Below, one piece after another: positions 38,320-46,678 of a stretch of 64,000 nt of DNA (position 1 is the stretch's first letter; every line of letters starts with the position of its first letter). A program made the translations under genes and the position numbers. The notes beneath the pieces are model-generated. The model made no database searches, was not told the DNA's origin, and saw only the letters and a list, made by a program, of their open reading frames with translations. This DNA comes from Desulfobulbaceae bacterium DB1 (GTDB taxonomy: Bacteria > Desulfobacterota > Desulfobulbia > Desulfobulbales > SURF-16), in the NCBI GenBank assembly GCA_001914235.1, contig MQUF01000026.1, forward strand, positions 1 through 64,000, written 5' to 3'.

Positions 38320-38429
38320 GTTTTTCTCCTCTGCGCGTTTACAAAAAGAAGCCATTGCATTAAAGATGGCTTCGGATGATTTGATGTGGTGTGACGGGTG
38401 GGTCATTTTTAAATCAGGGACAAATTATC

Positions 38430-39728
38430 ATGAAAAGCGCAGAAAACTCAAGTAATGAATCATGGTTATCTCTTCCTTCCCATGGCGGCTTTCTCCAGAT
38501 GGACGTTCAAGCCGGCCTTCCCGGGAAAAACATGGAGGCGGTAAAAGGGGCTCTTGCCCGGCTGGACCCACCGGAAGGATCCCTCATTGTCCTGCCTGAG
38601 CTTTGGTCGGCCGGTTTCGTTTATGAGGAGCTGGAAGTCCATGCGGCAATGACCGATGCCATGCTGGCGGCTCTCTCCGAGCTGGCGGCGCGCCACCGCA
38701 TATGTCTGGCGGGTTCCCTGCCGGAAAAGAAAATTGTGGACGGCAGGACCTGTTATTATAATACCCTGTATTTTTGCGGACCGGGCGGCCTGCTCGGGTC
38801 GTACCGCAAACAGCAGCTCTTTGGCCCCATGGCGGAAGAGCGTCACTTTACCGCCGGTGACAGTCCATTGCCGGTGGTGACCCCTTGGGGCGTTGCGGCC
38901 GGGCTGGTTTGTTTTGATCTCCGCTTCCCGCAGCTCGCGGCAAGCCAGGTGGCGCACGGGGCGGCCGTCATCGCGGTCAGCGCCCAGTGGCCGGCGGCAA
39001 GAATACACCATTGGCGCATTCTCCTCCAGGCCCGGGCCATCGAAAACCAGGTTTATGTTATCGGCTGCAACCGCTGCGGAATGACGGACAATACGGCTTT
39101 CGGCGGCCATTCCATGATCGTCGCGCCGGACGGCTCGATACTGGCCGAGGCGGGCGAGGAGATGGAAAACGGCCTGGCCCCGCTTGACCCCCTTCTTTTC
39201 CAGGCAATCCGCAAAAGATTTCAGACAGGGGGGCATACCCCCTACCGATTTCAGGACAGGGACAAGATCTGCGATCTGCCCGACCTTCTGGAAAAGGTGG
39301 GCCGTTACCGGCGATGCGGCAGAAGGATGGTTTTTACCAACGGTTGTTTCGATATTCTTCATGAAGGGCATGTCACCTATCTGGAAGCGGCACGCAGGCA
39401 GGGTGATTACCTGGTGGTGGGACTTAACAGCGATGCCTCGATTTCCGCCATCAAAGGGCCGGAACGGCCGGTCAACCGTGAAACAAGCCGGGCCCGTTTG
39501 CTGGCGGCCCTTGGCTGTGTTGATCATGTTGTTTTGTTTTCCGACCTGACGCCGCACTCGCTTATTACCTCCCTCATGCCGGATGTGCTGGTGAAGGGAT
39601 CAGATTGGCCGGTGGAAAAAATCGTCGGCGCCCACGAGGTGTTGGCGGCCGGCGGCGAGGTGAAGACCATCGAGCTGGTGGCTGATTTTTCCACCAGCGG
39701 ACTCATCAAAAAAATCAGGAATCTGTGA
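38430..39728 (+). CDS. Nitrilase-HldE2 fusion: carbon-nitrogen hydrolase plus cytidylyltransferase-like domain
   Basis: 432 residues from ATG 38430 (AGGGA 11 nt upstream); an in-frame GTG at 38391 lacks a ribosome binding site. Residues about 15-265 form a carbon-nitrogen hydrolase (nitrilase superfamily) with the triad Glu in 'LIVLPELWSAG', Lys in 'GSYRKQQLFGP' and Cys in 'LVCFDLRFPQ'. Residues about 285-432 form an RfaE2/HldE-type nucleotidyltransferase with 'VFTNGCFDILHEGHVTYLEAAR' (HxGH), 'VVGLNSDASISAIKGPERPVN' and 'PDVLVKGSDWPVEKIVGA'. The first may deamidate, the second may transfer a nucleotide onto a phosphorylated heptose or similar. No other heptose gene is nearby, so the pathway is unclear. 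Confidence 0.8.
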   Translation: MKSAENSSNESWLSLPSHGGFLQMDVQAGLPGKNMEAVKGALARLDPPEGSLIVLPELWSAGFVYEELEVHAAMTDAMLAALSELAARHRICLAGSLPEKKIVDGRTCYYNTLYFCGPGGLLGSYRKQQLFGPMAEERHFTAGDSPLPVVTPWGVAAGLVCFDLRFPQLAASQVAHGAAVIAVSAQWPAARIHHWRILLQARAIENQVYVIGCNRCGMTDNTAFGGHSMIVAPDGSILAEAGEEMENGLAPLDPLLFQAIRKRFQTGGHTPYRFQDRDKICDLPDLLEKVGRYRRCGRRMVFTNGCFDILHEGHVTYLEAARRQGDYLVVGLNSDASISAIKGPERPVNRETSRARLLAALGCVDHVVLFSDLTPHSLITSLMPDVLVKGSDWPVEKIVGAHEVLAAGGEVKTIELVADFSTSGLIKKIRNL

Positions 39729-39893
39729 CGGGCCCGAAAAAAAAGGCCTGTTGATTGAAGTTGAAAAAGTCAGGTTTTTGAGCTATCAGTAATGATGAAT
39801 GACCGGACAAAGGGGGACGGTCGGGGATATGACACCCCCGCTAAGATTTCATGGTCCCGGTCTGAAAATGATGATCACAAAAGGAGGAACATC

Positions 39894-41930
39894 ATGAAAA
39901 AAACAGCTTTTATGCTTTGCATGCTCTTGTTCGTTTTTTCCTGGGCGGGCACGGGTTTCGCCTTTGACGACCTCAAGGTGGAGACGCCCGGTCAGAAGGG
40001 AAAACTCACCTTTCAAACGCTTCATGAAGGCAAGGTGCTGGTTTCCGTCTTAAATGAAGAGGGAGATGCCATCCTTGGTTTGCAAAAGGAAGATTTTCTC
40101 ATCACCCAGGGGCCGAAAAAGGCGGAAATCATCTCGGTGGAAGATGTCGCGGAACAACGGGACATCGGTTTGAATATCGTTCTGGTGGTGGACAATTCCT
40201 ATTCCATGAAATTACGCAAGGCCGTCAATCCGGTGCTTGCCGCGCTTGATGAATTCCTTTCCCTGGTGCGGCCCATTGATGATGTCCACATCATCACCTT
40301 TGCCGACCCGAAAAGCGGACGGGAGAGGGTTTCCTCCACCGCCACCCGGGGCAGTGATCCCACCACGCTCGGTCTGACCCTCAAGGACAGCTACAGCGAT
40401 CCCACCGACGGCACCTACCTCTATGAAGCCATGCTGAAAGGCATTGAAGTCGTTAAATCAATGCCGGAAAAGAGCCAGAAGTTCATGGTTGTTTTTTCGG
40501 ACGGCGAGGACATCAACAGTATCATCAAGAGTCAGGAGGTACAGTTCGCCGCTCGTGGTCTCAAGAATTTCGTGACCTATGCGGTGGATTACATGGACCG
40601 GCCCGGTCTTGATCCCTTTCTCCAGTCCTTTGCCGAAGGCACCGGCGGGAAAATCCGCAAGGCCCATTCAGCGGATGATTTTCTTTCCATTTTTCAAGAG
40701 TTTTCCACCACGATTTTCCACCGGTATGCGGTTACCTTTCGTTTTCTCAATCCGCCCAGCGGAACCCTGACCATTGAACCCGCGGTCGTCAACCTCGAAG
40801 AGGTGACCATGGTGGACAGCTCTCCCCTGTTGAATTATATCTACTTTGACACCGGAAAAAGCGACATTCCCGAAAGATACGTCACCTTTACCCGTTCCGA
40901 GGAGACCAAGGATTTTGCCGAGGAAAAGCTCACCGGCACCATGGAGAAGTATCACCATGTGCTGAATGTTATCGGCAAACGTCTGGCGATGAATCCGGAT
41001 GCCAGGATAAGCATTGTCGGTTATAACTCCAATACCGGCGAGGAAAAAGGACAGATCACCCTGTCACGGAGCCGGGCTGATGCGGTTTTATCCTATTTTC
41101 GTTATGTCTGGGGCATTGATCCGGCCCGGATGGAAGCCAAGGCGCGCAATCTTCCCGAGGTGCCCAGCACCAGCCGGATCCCGGAAGGGGTGGCGGAAAA
41201 CCAGCGGGTTGAGATCCATTCCGACCATCCCGCCATTCTCGATACCATCAAAAGCACCTATACGGTGGAGCAGTGCGATACCAAGGTGATAAAGGTTATC
41301 CCGGCAATCCAGGGTGAAACCGCCATTTCGAGCTGGAACTTCAAGCTGCTGGGCGGTGACGAGGTGCTGGTGACCAAGGAAGGAACCGGAAATCCGCCGG
41401 CGGAATTTTCCTTTGACATTGAGTCGCTCGGCATGCGCAAGATTGCCGCGCTTGGACAATTCAGCGCCGAGATCAGTGTGACCGACAATGAGGGCAACGT
41501 CTTCTGGACATCGACAACGGCGCCGACCACCATCAATTTCCTCAAACGGGAAGAGCGCATTGCCCAGAAGCTTGAATCCAAGGTGGTTGAGAAATACGGT
41601 TTGATCCTCTTTGAATATGACCGGGCCCAGGTCAAAGGAAGAAATCAGATTATCGTCAACCGGGTTATCAACAGAATGGCGGTCTTATCGTCACCCTTGA
41701 TGCAGATTACCGGTCACACCGATATCATCGGCACCGAAGAGTATAACATTGAGCTGTCCAAGCGGCGGGCCGCCGCTGTTTACGGTTCCATGATTGAAAC
41801 CGGGCTGGCTGTCGGGCCGCAGATCTCCCATGAGGGTGTCGGGCCCAATGATCCCCCCTATGACAACACGTTGCCGGAAGGCAGGGCATTGAATCGGACC
41901 GTGCTTATCACCATTCAGTATACGGAATAG
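39894..41930 (+). CDS. Exported von Willebrand factor A plus double OmpA-domain protein
   Basis: 678 residues from ATG 39894, with AAGGAGG 8 nt upstream. Signal peptide about 1-25. A VWA domain (about residues 70-250) has the MIDAS motif DxSxS in 'VVDNSYSMKLRKA', 'FADPKSGRERV' and 'FSDGEDIN'. Two OmpA-like peptidoglycan-binding domains follow: a divergent first (about 320-455, 'YIYFDTGKSDIPERY', 'LSRSRADAVLSYF') and a canonical second near the C-terminus ('LFEYDRAQVKGRNQIIVN', 'ITGHTDIIGTEEYNIELSKRRA'). It probably anchors to peptidoglycan in the outer periplasm and binds a partner through the VWA domain. It opens the cluster that continues with FlgO-like genes. Confidence 0.88.
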   Translation: MKKTAFMLCMLLFVFSWAGTGFAFDDLKVETPGQKGKLTFQTLHEGKVLVSVLNEEGDAILGLQKEDFLITQGPKKAEIISVEDVAEQRDIGLNIVLVVDNSYSMKLRKAVNPVLAALDEFLSLVRPIDDVHIITFADPKSGRERVSSTATRGSDPTTLGLTLKDSYSDPTDGTYLYEAMLKGIEVVKSMPEKSQKFMVVFSDGEDINSIIKSQEVQFAARGLKNFVTYAVDYMDRPGLDPFLQSFAEGTGGKIRKAHSADDFLSIFQEFSTTIFHRYAVTFRFLNPPSGTLTIEPAVVNLEEVTMVDSSPLLNYIYFDTGKSDIPERYVTFTRSEETKDFAEEKLTGTMEKYHHVLNVIGKRLAMNPDARISIVGYNSNTGEEKGQITLSRSRADAVLSYFRYVWGIDPARMEAKARNLPEVPSTSRIPEGVAENQRVEIHSDHPAILDTIKSTYTVEQCDTKVIKVIPAIQGETAISSWNFKLLGGDEVLVTKEGTGNPPAEFSFDIESLGMRKIAALGQFSAEISVTDNEGNVFWTSTTAPTTINFLKREERIAQKLESKVVEKYGLILFEYDRAQVKGRNQIIVNRVINRMAVLSSPLMQITGHTDIIGTEEYNIELSKRRAAAVYGSMIETGLAVGPQISHEGVGPNDPPYDNTLPEGRALNRTVLITIQYTE

Positions 41931-41950
41931 TTTTTTCTCATTACATCAAT

Positions 41951-41989
41951 CGGAGACCGGGCGGCCTTTTGTTCACCGCCCGGTCTCCG
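41951..41989. terminator. Stem-loop between the VWA-OmpA gene and a convergent gene
   Basis: A perfect 14-bp stem, 41951-41964 (CGGAGACCGGGCGG) with 41976-41989, and an 11-nt loop. It lies 21 nt after the stop of the VWA gene and 30 nt from the end of the convergent minus-strand gene. No U tract follows, so it may be a bidirectional, Rho-assisted or protective 3' stem. Confidence 0.5.
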
Positions 41990-42018
41990 GTTCTCAGCAA
42001 ACGGCCGGAACCGAGCCA

Positions 42019-42516
42019 TCACTCGGGGGGGCGGATTTTTCCCCAGTCATCCATCAGTTCTTCTCCGGCAAGTTCCAGATCACGGGCAAATTCCAGCAAG
42101 GTTTCCAGGCTGCAGTTGATGCACGACGCTTCACCATCTTCAGTGACGCATTTCGTTTCATGGGCAAGGAAAGAGATCAGGGCGGCGGAGACTTTCCGGC
42201 GTACCTGGCTGATTTCCAGGTTTTCTTTTTCCGCGAAAAGTTTCATGCGCTGCCAGTTAACGGCACTTCGCTGCAATCCCCGGTAAATCCTTTTTCTTCT
42301 GTTTTCCGGGGTCAGATCCCGGAGAATAATGGTCTGGTAACGATTGATGACCGCCTTCTTCAGCGGCAGCAGATCTTTCGGGCGCAAGGTGAGTCCCGGT
42401 CCGTCCGGATCCCCGCAGAGAAAATAGAGGGAACCGTGCAGCGCTACTTCAGGCATTTCGCCTGAATCTTCTATGATAAAGGCTTCATCTTCCAGGTAGA
42501 TATCCAGAGGGTTCAT
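42019..42516 (-). CDS. Hypothetical protein
   Basis: 165 residues, no recognised family. The N-terminal part is acidic and beta-like ('VALHGSLYFLCGDPDGPGLTLR'), the middle basic and helical ('RDLTPENRRKRIYRGLQRSAVNWQR'), and there is a Cys pair 'ASCINCSLETLLEFARDLELA' near residue 130, possibly metal- or redox-active. No signal peptide or membrane segment. Convergent with the VWA-OmpA gene. The codon pattern supports a real gene, function unknown. Confidence 0.6.
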   Translation of the reverse strand: MNPLDIYLEDEAFIIEDSGEMPEVALHGSLYFLCGDPDGPGLTLRPKDLLPLKKAVINRYQTIILRDLTPENRRKRIYRGLQRSAVNWQRMKLFAEKENLEISQVRRKVSAALISFLAHETKCVTEDGEASCINCSLETLLEFARDLELAGEELMDDWGKIRPPE

Positions 42517-42821
42517 TGTCGTGGCTGCACGGAAAAATATTTTTAATTTGCGGGTGAGTATCAGGCGTTTCGTGGCCTCGTGTCAGGGATTTATGACGCA
42601 GATTTACCATAAAAAGGCGTACCTTTTCCAGCTCTTTCCCCCATGTGCGCAACCGGAGCGGGACGGCGGCGAGGATTTTTTTTGTGCCGTATTATTATTT
42701 TTTAAAGAATATGGCAGGTTATACCGATGGTTACGGTTACAGAAAGAGTGAAACCCTGTCTTTTCCGGCCGGGAGTTTCGCATACCCCATATGATGAAGA
42801 ACGCCAGACAAAGGAAAGACA
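42517..42821. other. Intergenic region upstream of the first FlgO-like gene
   Basis: About 305 nt between divergently transcribed genes. It includes an A/T-rich stretch with two T runs (around 42677-42702) and no convincing gene. It should hold the promoters of both neighbours. No riboswitch consensus (including the GEMM class) was recognised by eye. Confidence 0.4.
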
Positions 42822-43496
42822 ATGATTTCCGTTAAATCCATTGCCCTTATGATGATTTTTCTTCTCGCCCTTGCCGCTGGGAAGTGCTTGGCTTATGAAC
42901 CCTTTGAAGACAATAATCCACCGCCTTATCAAAAACCGGCAAACATTCTTGAGCCGGGTGCGGCATCGAGCGGGGAAGCCGGCGAAATGAAACGGATGCT
43001 GGAGGGTCTGGCGAAGGAGCTGATCGTCAACCTGGGGGATGATGATCCTCTTGGCGCAGGCGTGGCCGACGGCCTGCTGGTTTGCACCTTTGTCGACATT
43101 AATAAGTTGTACCGGACATCGTCTTTCGGCCGTTATGTGGCCGTCCAGTTGATGAATGAGTTCCAGCGTAATTTCTATCCCGTCATCGATATGCGGAAAA
43201 GTCTCAGCATCATGGTTCAGGAAAAGCGGGGAGAGTTCGGTCTTTCGCGGGACCCGGAAGAGATTCCGGCCGCTCACGCGGCAGGAGCCGTGCTTACCGG
43301 CACCTACCTCGTGGGGGAAAGTGAAATCATCGTCAACGCGGAAATTGTGGACAATAAAAGGGCCAGACTGCTGTCCAGCGGGACGCTTATCCTGCCGCGT
43401 AATGCTTTGAATAATCTGATGTTGAAAGACTCCGCTTCCATTCGCAAGGATTCGGATTCGGAGAGCGTCATTTATATGAAAAAACTTGAACTGTGA
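42822..43496 (+). CDS. FlgO-family exported protein (first)
   Basis: 224 residues. Signal peptide about 1-24 ('SIALMMIFLLALAAGKCLA'). FlgO-like core: 'LEGLAKELIVNL', 'GLLVCTFVDINKLYRTSSFGRYVAVQLMNEFQRNFYPVIDMRKSLSIMVQEKRGEFGLSRDPEEI', 'GTYLVGESEIIVNAEIVDNKRARLLSSGTL'. FlgO is an outer-membrane protein that stabilises the flagellum in Vibrio; the domain is also widespread in proteins of unknown envelope role. It heads a plus-strand run of four genes with short gaps (61, 30 and 24 nt). A Cys in the signal region (GKCLA) does not make a good lipobox. Confidence 0.78.
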   Translation: MISVKSIALMMIFLLALAAGKCLAYEPFEDNNPPPYQKPANILEPGAASSGEAGEMKRMLEGLAKELIVNLGDDDPLGAGVADGLLVCTFVDINKLYRTSSFGRYVAVQLMNEFQRNFYPVIDMRKSLSIMVQEKRGEFGLSRDPEEIPAAHAAGAVLTGTYLVGESEIIVNAEIVDNKRARLLSSGTLILPRNALNNLMLKDSASIRKDSDSESVIYMKKLEL

Positions 43497-43557
43497 TGAT
43501 AAAGATGAAAGAATTTACCGGGAAGAAAACGGTTTTCCAGACAATGGGGAGAAAAAA

Positions 43558-44322
43558 ATGAAGGATCTGATGAAAAAAGCGGCGCTTTGCGGTGCTCTGA
43601 TGATGCTTGGTATTTTTTTGGCGGCAGGGGGTGATGTCGCGGCAGACAGCAATGATCCGGATGACCCATCTCTTGCTGCGGCACGGAACAGATCATACCC
43701 CAGCGCCTATCTCCATCTTGAAGAAGATGAAGCAGCGGAGGCCATGGGGAAAAAGGATGCCGTGCGTACCGCCCCTTCTCCCCGTTACCGAATCTATCAA
43801 TACATGCCGGAAAGTTCCCGCTCGCAGGGCACCGAGGGCCAGCTTTCCGATATTTCCAGGGAAGTGGCGGGAAAGGTCTACTATGAGTTGAAGGAGGATG
43901 GCGAAAAGAACTACACGGCGCGCATAGCTGTCGTGGCGGCGGTGCCTTTGTCCGATCTCAAACGGGAAACGGAATTCGGCCGTGTGCTGGCTGAATTCTT
44001 TTTGACCGATCTTGCCGATCGCGGCATCAAGGTGACCGAACTGCGTTTGGGAAAGGAAATCAATATCCTCGCCCAAACCGGCGAGTTTATCCTGTCCCGC
44101 AATATCGGCGAGCTTGCCAATGTTGCGCCGGAGCTTGATTATGTTGTCGTCTCCACATTTTCCAACACCAGGAAAACACTGATCGTTCAGGGCAGGCTGG
44201 TGAGCCTGCATGACGGGCTGATACAGTCATCCTGGCGTTACACCATGCCCTTGACCAGGGAGCTGCTTGCTTTGTTTCATGATGGGGAGCAGCCGTCGAC
44301 CATTGCCGTGAAGGGAATGTGA
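43558..44322 (+). CDS. FlgO-family exported protein (second)
   Basis: 254 residues from ATG 43558, preceded by GGGGAG; the frame is open further upstream to 43486 but overlaps the previous gene. Signal peptide about 1-33 ('ALCGALMMLGIFLAAGGDVAAD'). A low-complexity stretch (about 35-90) precedes the FlgO-like domain: 'ARIAVVAAVPLSDLKRETEFGRVLAEFFLTDLADRGIKVTELRLGKEINILAQTGEFILSRNIGEL', 'YVVVSTFSNTRKTLIVQGRLVSLHDGLIQ'. It is a divergent paralogue of the gene at 42822. Function in the envelope is likely, flagellar role unproven. Confidence 0.7.
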   Translation: MKDLMKKAALCGALMMLGIFLAAGGDVAADSNDPDDPSLAAARNRSYPSAYLHLEEDEAAEAMGKKDAVRTAPSPRYRIYQYMPESSRSQGTEGQLSDISREVAGKVYYELKEDGEKNYTARIAVVAAVPLSDLKRETEFGRVLAEFFLTDLADRGIKVTELRLGKEINILAQTGEFILSRNIGELANVAPELDYVVVSTFSNTRKTLIVQGRLVSLHDGLIQSSWRYTMPLTRELLALFHDGEQPSTIAVKGM

Positions 44323-44352
44323 AGAAGTAATTTCCGTGTTTGAGGAGAAAAA

Positions 44353-44889
44353 ATGAAGAAAAAAGGGAAAGGCATATTCGGAATCACATCCTGGTGTCTG
44401 CTGTTTCTGGCCGGATGTACCGCCGGGCAGCCGGTCGCGGCGCCGGAAAGTAACGACGGCATGGCGTCGATGGGGCAAAGTCCGGTTGAGAGGCGCGTCA
44501 GTTATCTCAGATATTCAAATCTTTCCGAGCTTGTCACCGGGGTCTGTGATGATGCCGGCGAGGTTTTCAGGGGATTTTACGGGCCGGCCGATGTGGCCGT
44601 CTCTCCCTTTGCCGTTATCAGCGATTATCGGGTACGAAAAATGACCATGCTCGGCATAACCATGGCCGATCAGATGACCGCCATGATCAATAGTGCTCCT
44701 GCCGCCGGTTTTCGCGAGGGGGAACACTATGCCCAGACAATGGAAGGGGTGATCGAAGAGATGGACGGATATCTGCGGGTGCATATCAGCGGCAGAAATA
44801 TCATGGGGGAACGGCGCGGCTATGTGGCCAATGTGGAAATGTCCGAACCGATTTACAGATTTCTGCATTCCTATGTGGAAAGTCACTGA
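44353..44889 (+). CDS. Putative lipoprotein of the FlgO-like cluster
   Basis: 178 residues. Lipoprotein signal 'GITSWCLLFLAGCTAG' with lipobox LAGC (Cys about residue 23). The mature part 'SELVTGVCDDAGEVFRGFYGPADVAVSPFAVISDYRVRKMTMLGITMADQMTAMIN' has no family I can name. It falls between a FlgO-like gene and the FliM-motif membrane protein, so an outer-membrane role is likely. Ribosome binding site GAGGAG. Confidence 0.65.
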   Translation: MKKKGKGIFGITSWCLLFLAGCTAGQPVAAPESNDGMASMGQSPVERRVSYLRYSNLSELVTGVCDDAGEVFRGFYGPADVAVSPFAVISDYRVRKMTMLGITMADQMTAMINSAPAAGFREGEHYAQTMEGVIEEMDGYLRVHISGRNIMGERRGYVANVEMSEPIYRFLHSYVESH

Positions 44890-44913
44890 AAAGAGAAAGG
44901 AAAGGCGCTGACC

Positions 44914-46659
44914 ATGGCGGATGAAAAACAGAAGACTGCGGATATTGATGACTGGCTCGATGATCTGGATGATGCGGATGATTTTTCCGGGGAACTTGAT
45001 CAGGACAATATTGATGCCCTGTTAAGCGGCAGCAGAGAGGCCGGCGCGGAAAACGAAGAAAAGGCCGCCTCTGACGACGAGGTGCCGGCCGAGCTTGATC
45101 AGGCGAATATTGACGCCCTGTTTGGTGAGATGTCCGATGATTCGAGCCGGGATGAGCCGGCCGCCGGAGAGCCGGGAGAGAGTCTGGAGCTTGATCAGGC
45201 GAATATTGACAGTCTGCTTAATGGCGGCGCCGATGCCCCGGCCCGGGAAGAAGCAATGCCGGCTCAAGCGGAGGAAAGCGGCGAGCTTGATCAGTCGGAT
45301 ATCGACATGCTGCTTGGCGGAGATGAAAAAACGGAATCAGAGGCCGACCCGCTCGGTCAGAGCAGCATTGATTCGCTGCTCGGCGGGGGCGCTCCGCCGC
45401 AGGGCGAGATGGCCGGCGGCATTGATGTGGATCAGGACGAGATTGATCAGCTCTTTGCCGGACTTGATGACGATGAAGGGGAGGTGGACGAGCCCTTTGA
45501 GTCGGATGACATGGACCTTGCCGATGTGCTGGAAAGTGGTGATGATTTTCTGGAACTCGGCGACGAGAAGGAACCTTCGATCGGAGGAATGACCATCGGC
45601 GGCGACAGGGAAGCGACAATGGCAACTATCCACTCCGACCAGGAAAAGGCGGAATCGGAGACGCAAGCGGAAAAAAAGGGCGGTTTTGCCTTTTTTCCGG
45701 AAGCCATCAATAAGGCGGTAGCCGGCGCCGTTGCCGCGTGTCTGGTGCTTGTTGCCGGGATCGGACTTTATTTTTTCCGATCTTCCGGACCGGAACCGCT
45801 GCCGCCCATCGGCGAACCGCTGGTCCAGGCGCCGGAGAGCGCCCCGCCCGCACGGAACTTTGTTCCGGTCGCAAGCGGCGGGCATTTCCAGATGCCGGTC
45901 GGTGGCGGAGAAGTTGCCGTTGTGCTGGCAGCCCGGGATGATGACAATGATCCCTTGACCTTCCAGGTCGCATCGCAGCCGCTGCATGGTCGCCTTTCCG
46001 GCGAGGCTCCGGCGCTGACCTATCTGCCGAACAAAGAGTTTCCCGGCGAGGACAGGTTTGAATTTGTGGCAAGCGACGGGAAGGATTCAAGCTGCCCGGC
46101 GTCTGTTGTCATCAGCGGGCCTAATCTGGCGCAACTGGCCGAGGAGGAGAAAAAGAAGGAAGAGGAGGCGCGCAAGAAAGCACTGGCCGCGGCAAAAACC
46201 GTTAAAGTGGCGAAAAAGAAGACATTGAATAAATCAAGAAGCACGAAGAGGGTGGCCCGGCCGGCTCCCCCGGCCAATATGCCCCCGGAAATCCGTATCT
46301 CCGGATTGGCCGACAGCTACCAGGTCGGTGAAACAGTGCTTGTTGACGCCAGTCAAACACGGGACGAGTCCAGGTCCAATGTCAGTTTCAGCTGGGATCA
46401 GTTATCGGGAACCCCGGTGGTCATTGAAAACCTCAATGACGAAGGATCCATTATTTCCTTTTCCACCCCTTCCTCTTTCAACACGGTTTCCGATCCGGGG
46501 CCGGTCCTGCGGTTGACCGCAGTGGATGAAACGGGAAAAACAGCGGTGAAGAACATTAAAATACGCGCCGTTTCCCGTCGTCGTACCGCTCTCTGGCATG
46601 GTGAAAATAGCGGAAGTGGTGGTAGTAATTCGCCCCTGTATGGCAGGGTGATTCCTTAA
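44914..46659 (+). CDS. Membrane protein with six FliM-like CheY-binding motifs and a periplasmic Ig/PKD-like part
   Basis: 581 residues. Residues 1-260 are very acidic and hold six copies of a motif like LDQxxIDxLLxG: LDQDNIDALLSG (about 28), LDQANIDALFGE (61), LDQANIDSLLNG (93), LDQSDIDMLLGG (125), LGQSSIDSLLGG (147), VDQDEIDQLFAG (172). The spacing is 33, 32, 32, 22 and 25 residues. This is the N-terminal motif 'LSQxEIDALLxG' by which FliM binds phospho-CheY. A single TM segment follows (about 267-288, 'AVAGAVAACLVLVAGIGLYF'), then a cadherin/VCBS-like part ('AARDDDNDPLTFQV'), a Lys/Glu/Ala-rich helix and a PKD-like domain ('VLVDASQTRDE', 'FSWDQLSG'). Binding to CheY is inference from motif similarity. 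Confidence 0.65.
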   Translation: MADEKQKTADIDDWLDDLDDADDFSGELDQDNIDALLSGSREAGAENEEKAASDDEVPAELDQANIDALFGEMSDDSSRDEPAAGEPGESLELDQANIDSLLNGGADAPAREEAMPAQAEESGELDQSDIDMLLGGDEKTESEADPLGQSSIDSLLGGGAPPQGEMAGGIDVDQDEIDQLFAGLDDDEGEVDEPFESDDMDLADVLESGDDFLELGDEKEPSIGGMTIGGDREATMATIHSDQEKAESETQAEKKGGFAFFPEAINKAVAGAVAACLVLVAGIGLYFFRSSGPEPLPPIGEPLVQAPESAPPARNFVPVASGGHFQMPVGGGEVAVVLAARDDDNDPLTFQVASQPLHGRLSGEAPALTYLPNKEFPGEDRFEFVASDGKDSSCPASVVISGPNLAQLAEEEKKKEEEARKKALAAAKTVKVAKKKTLNKSRSTKRVARPAPPANMPPEIRISGLADSYQVGETVLVDASQTRDESRSNVSFSWDQLSGTPVVIENLNDEGSIISFSTPSSFNTVSDPGPVLRLTAVDETGKTAVKNIKIRAVSRRRTALWHGENSGSGGSNSPLYGRVIP

Positions 46660-46678
46660 AAGCGGGGCTGTGCGTGAT

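Noticed and set aside
42521-42751. Plus-strand frame in the gap before the first FlgO-like gene
   Set aside because: No ribosome binding site, Phe/Arg-rich product without any motif, and poor codon pattern.
42517-42821. Possible c-di-GMP (GEMM) riboswitch before the FlgO-like gene
   Set aside because: The conserved core sequences were not found by eye.
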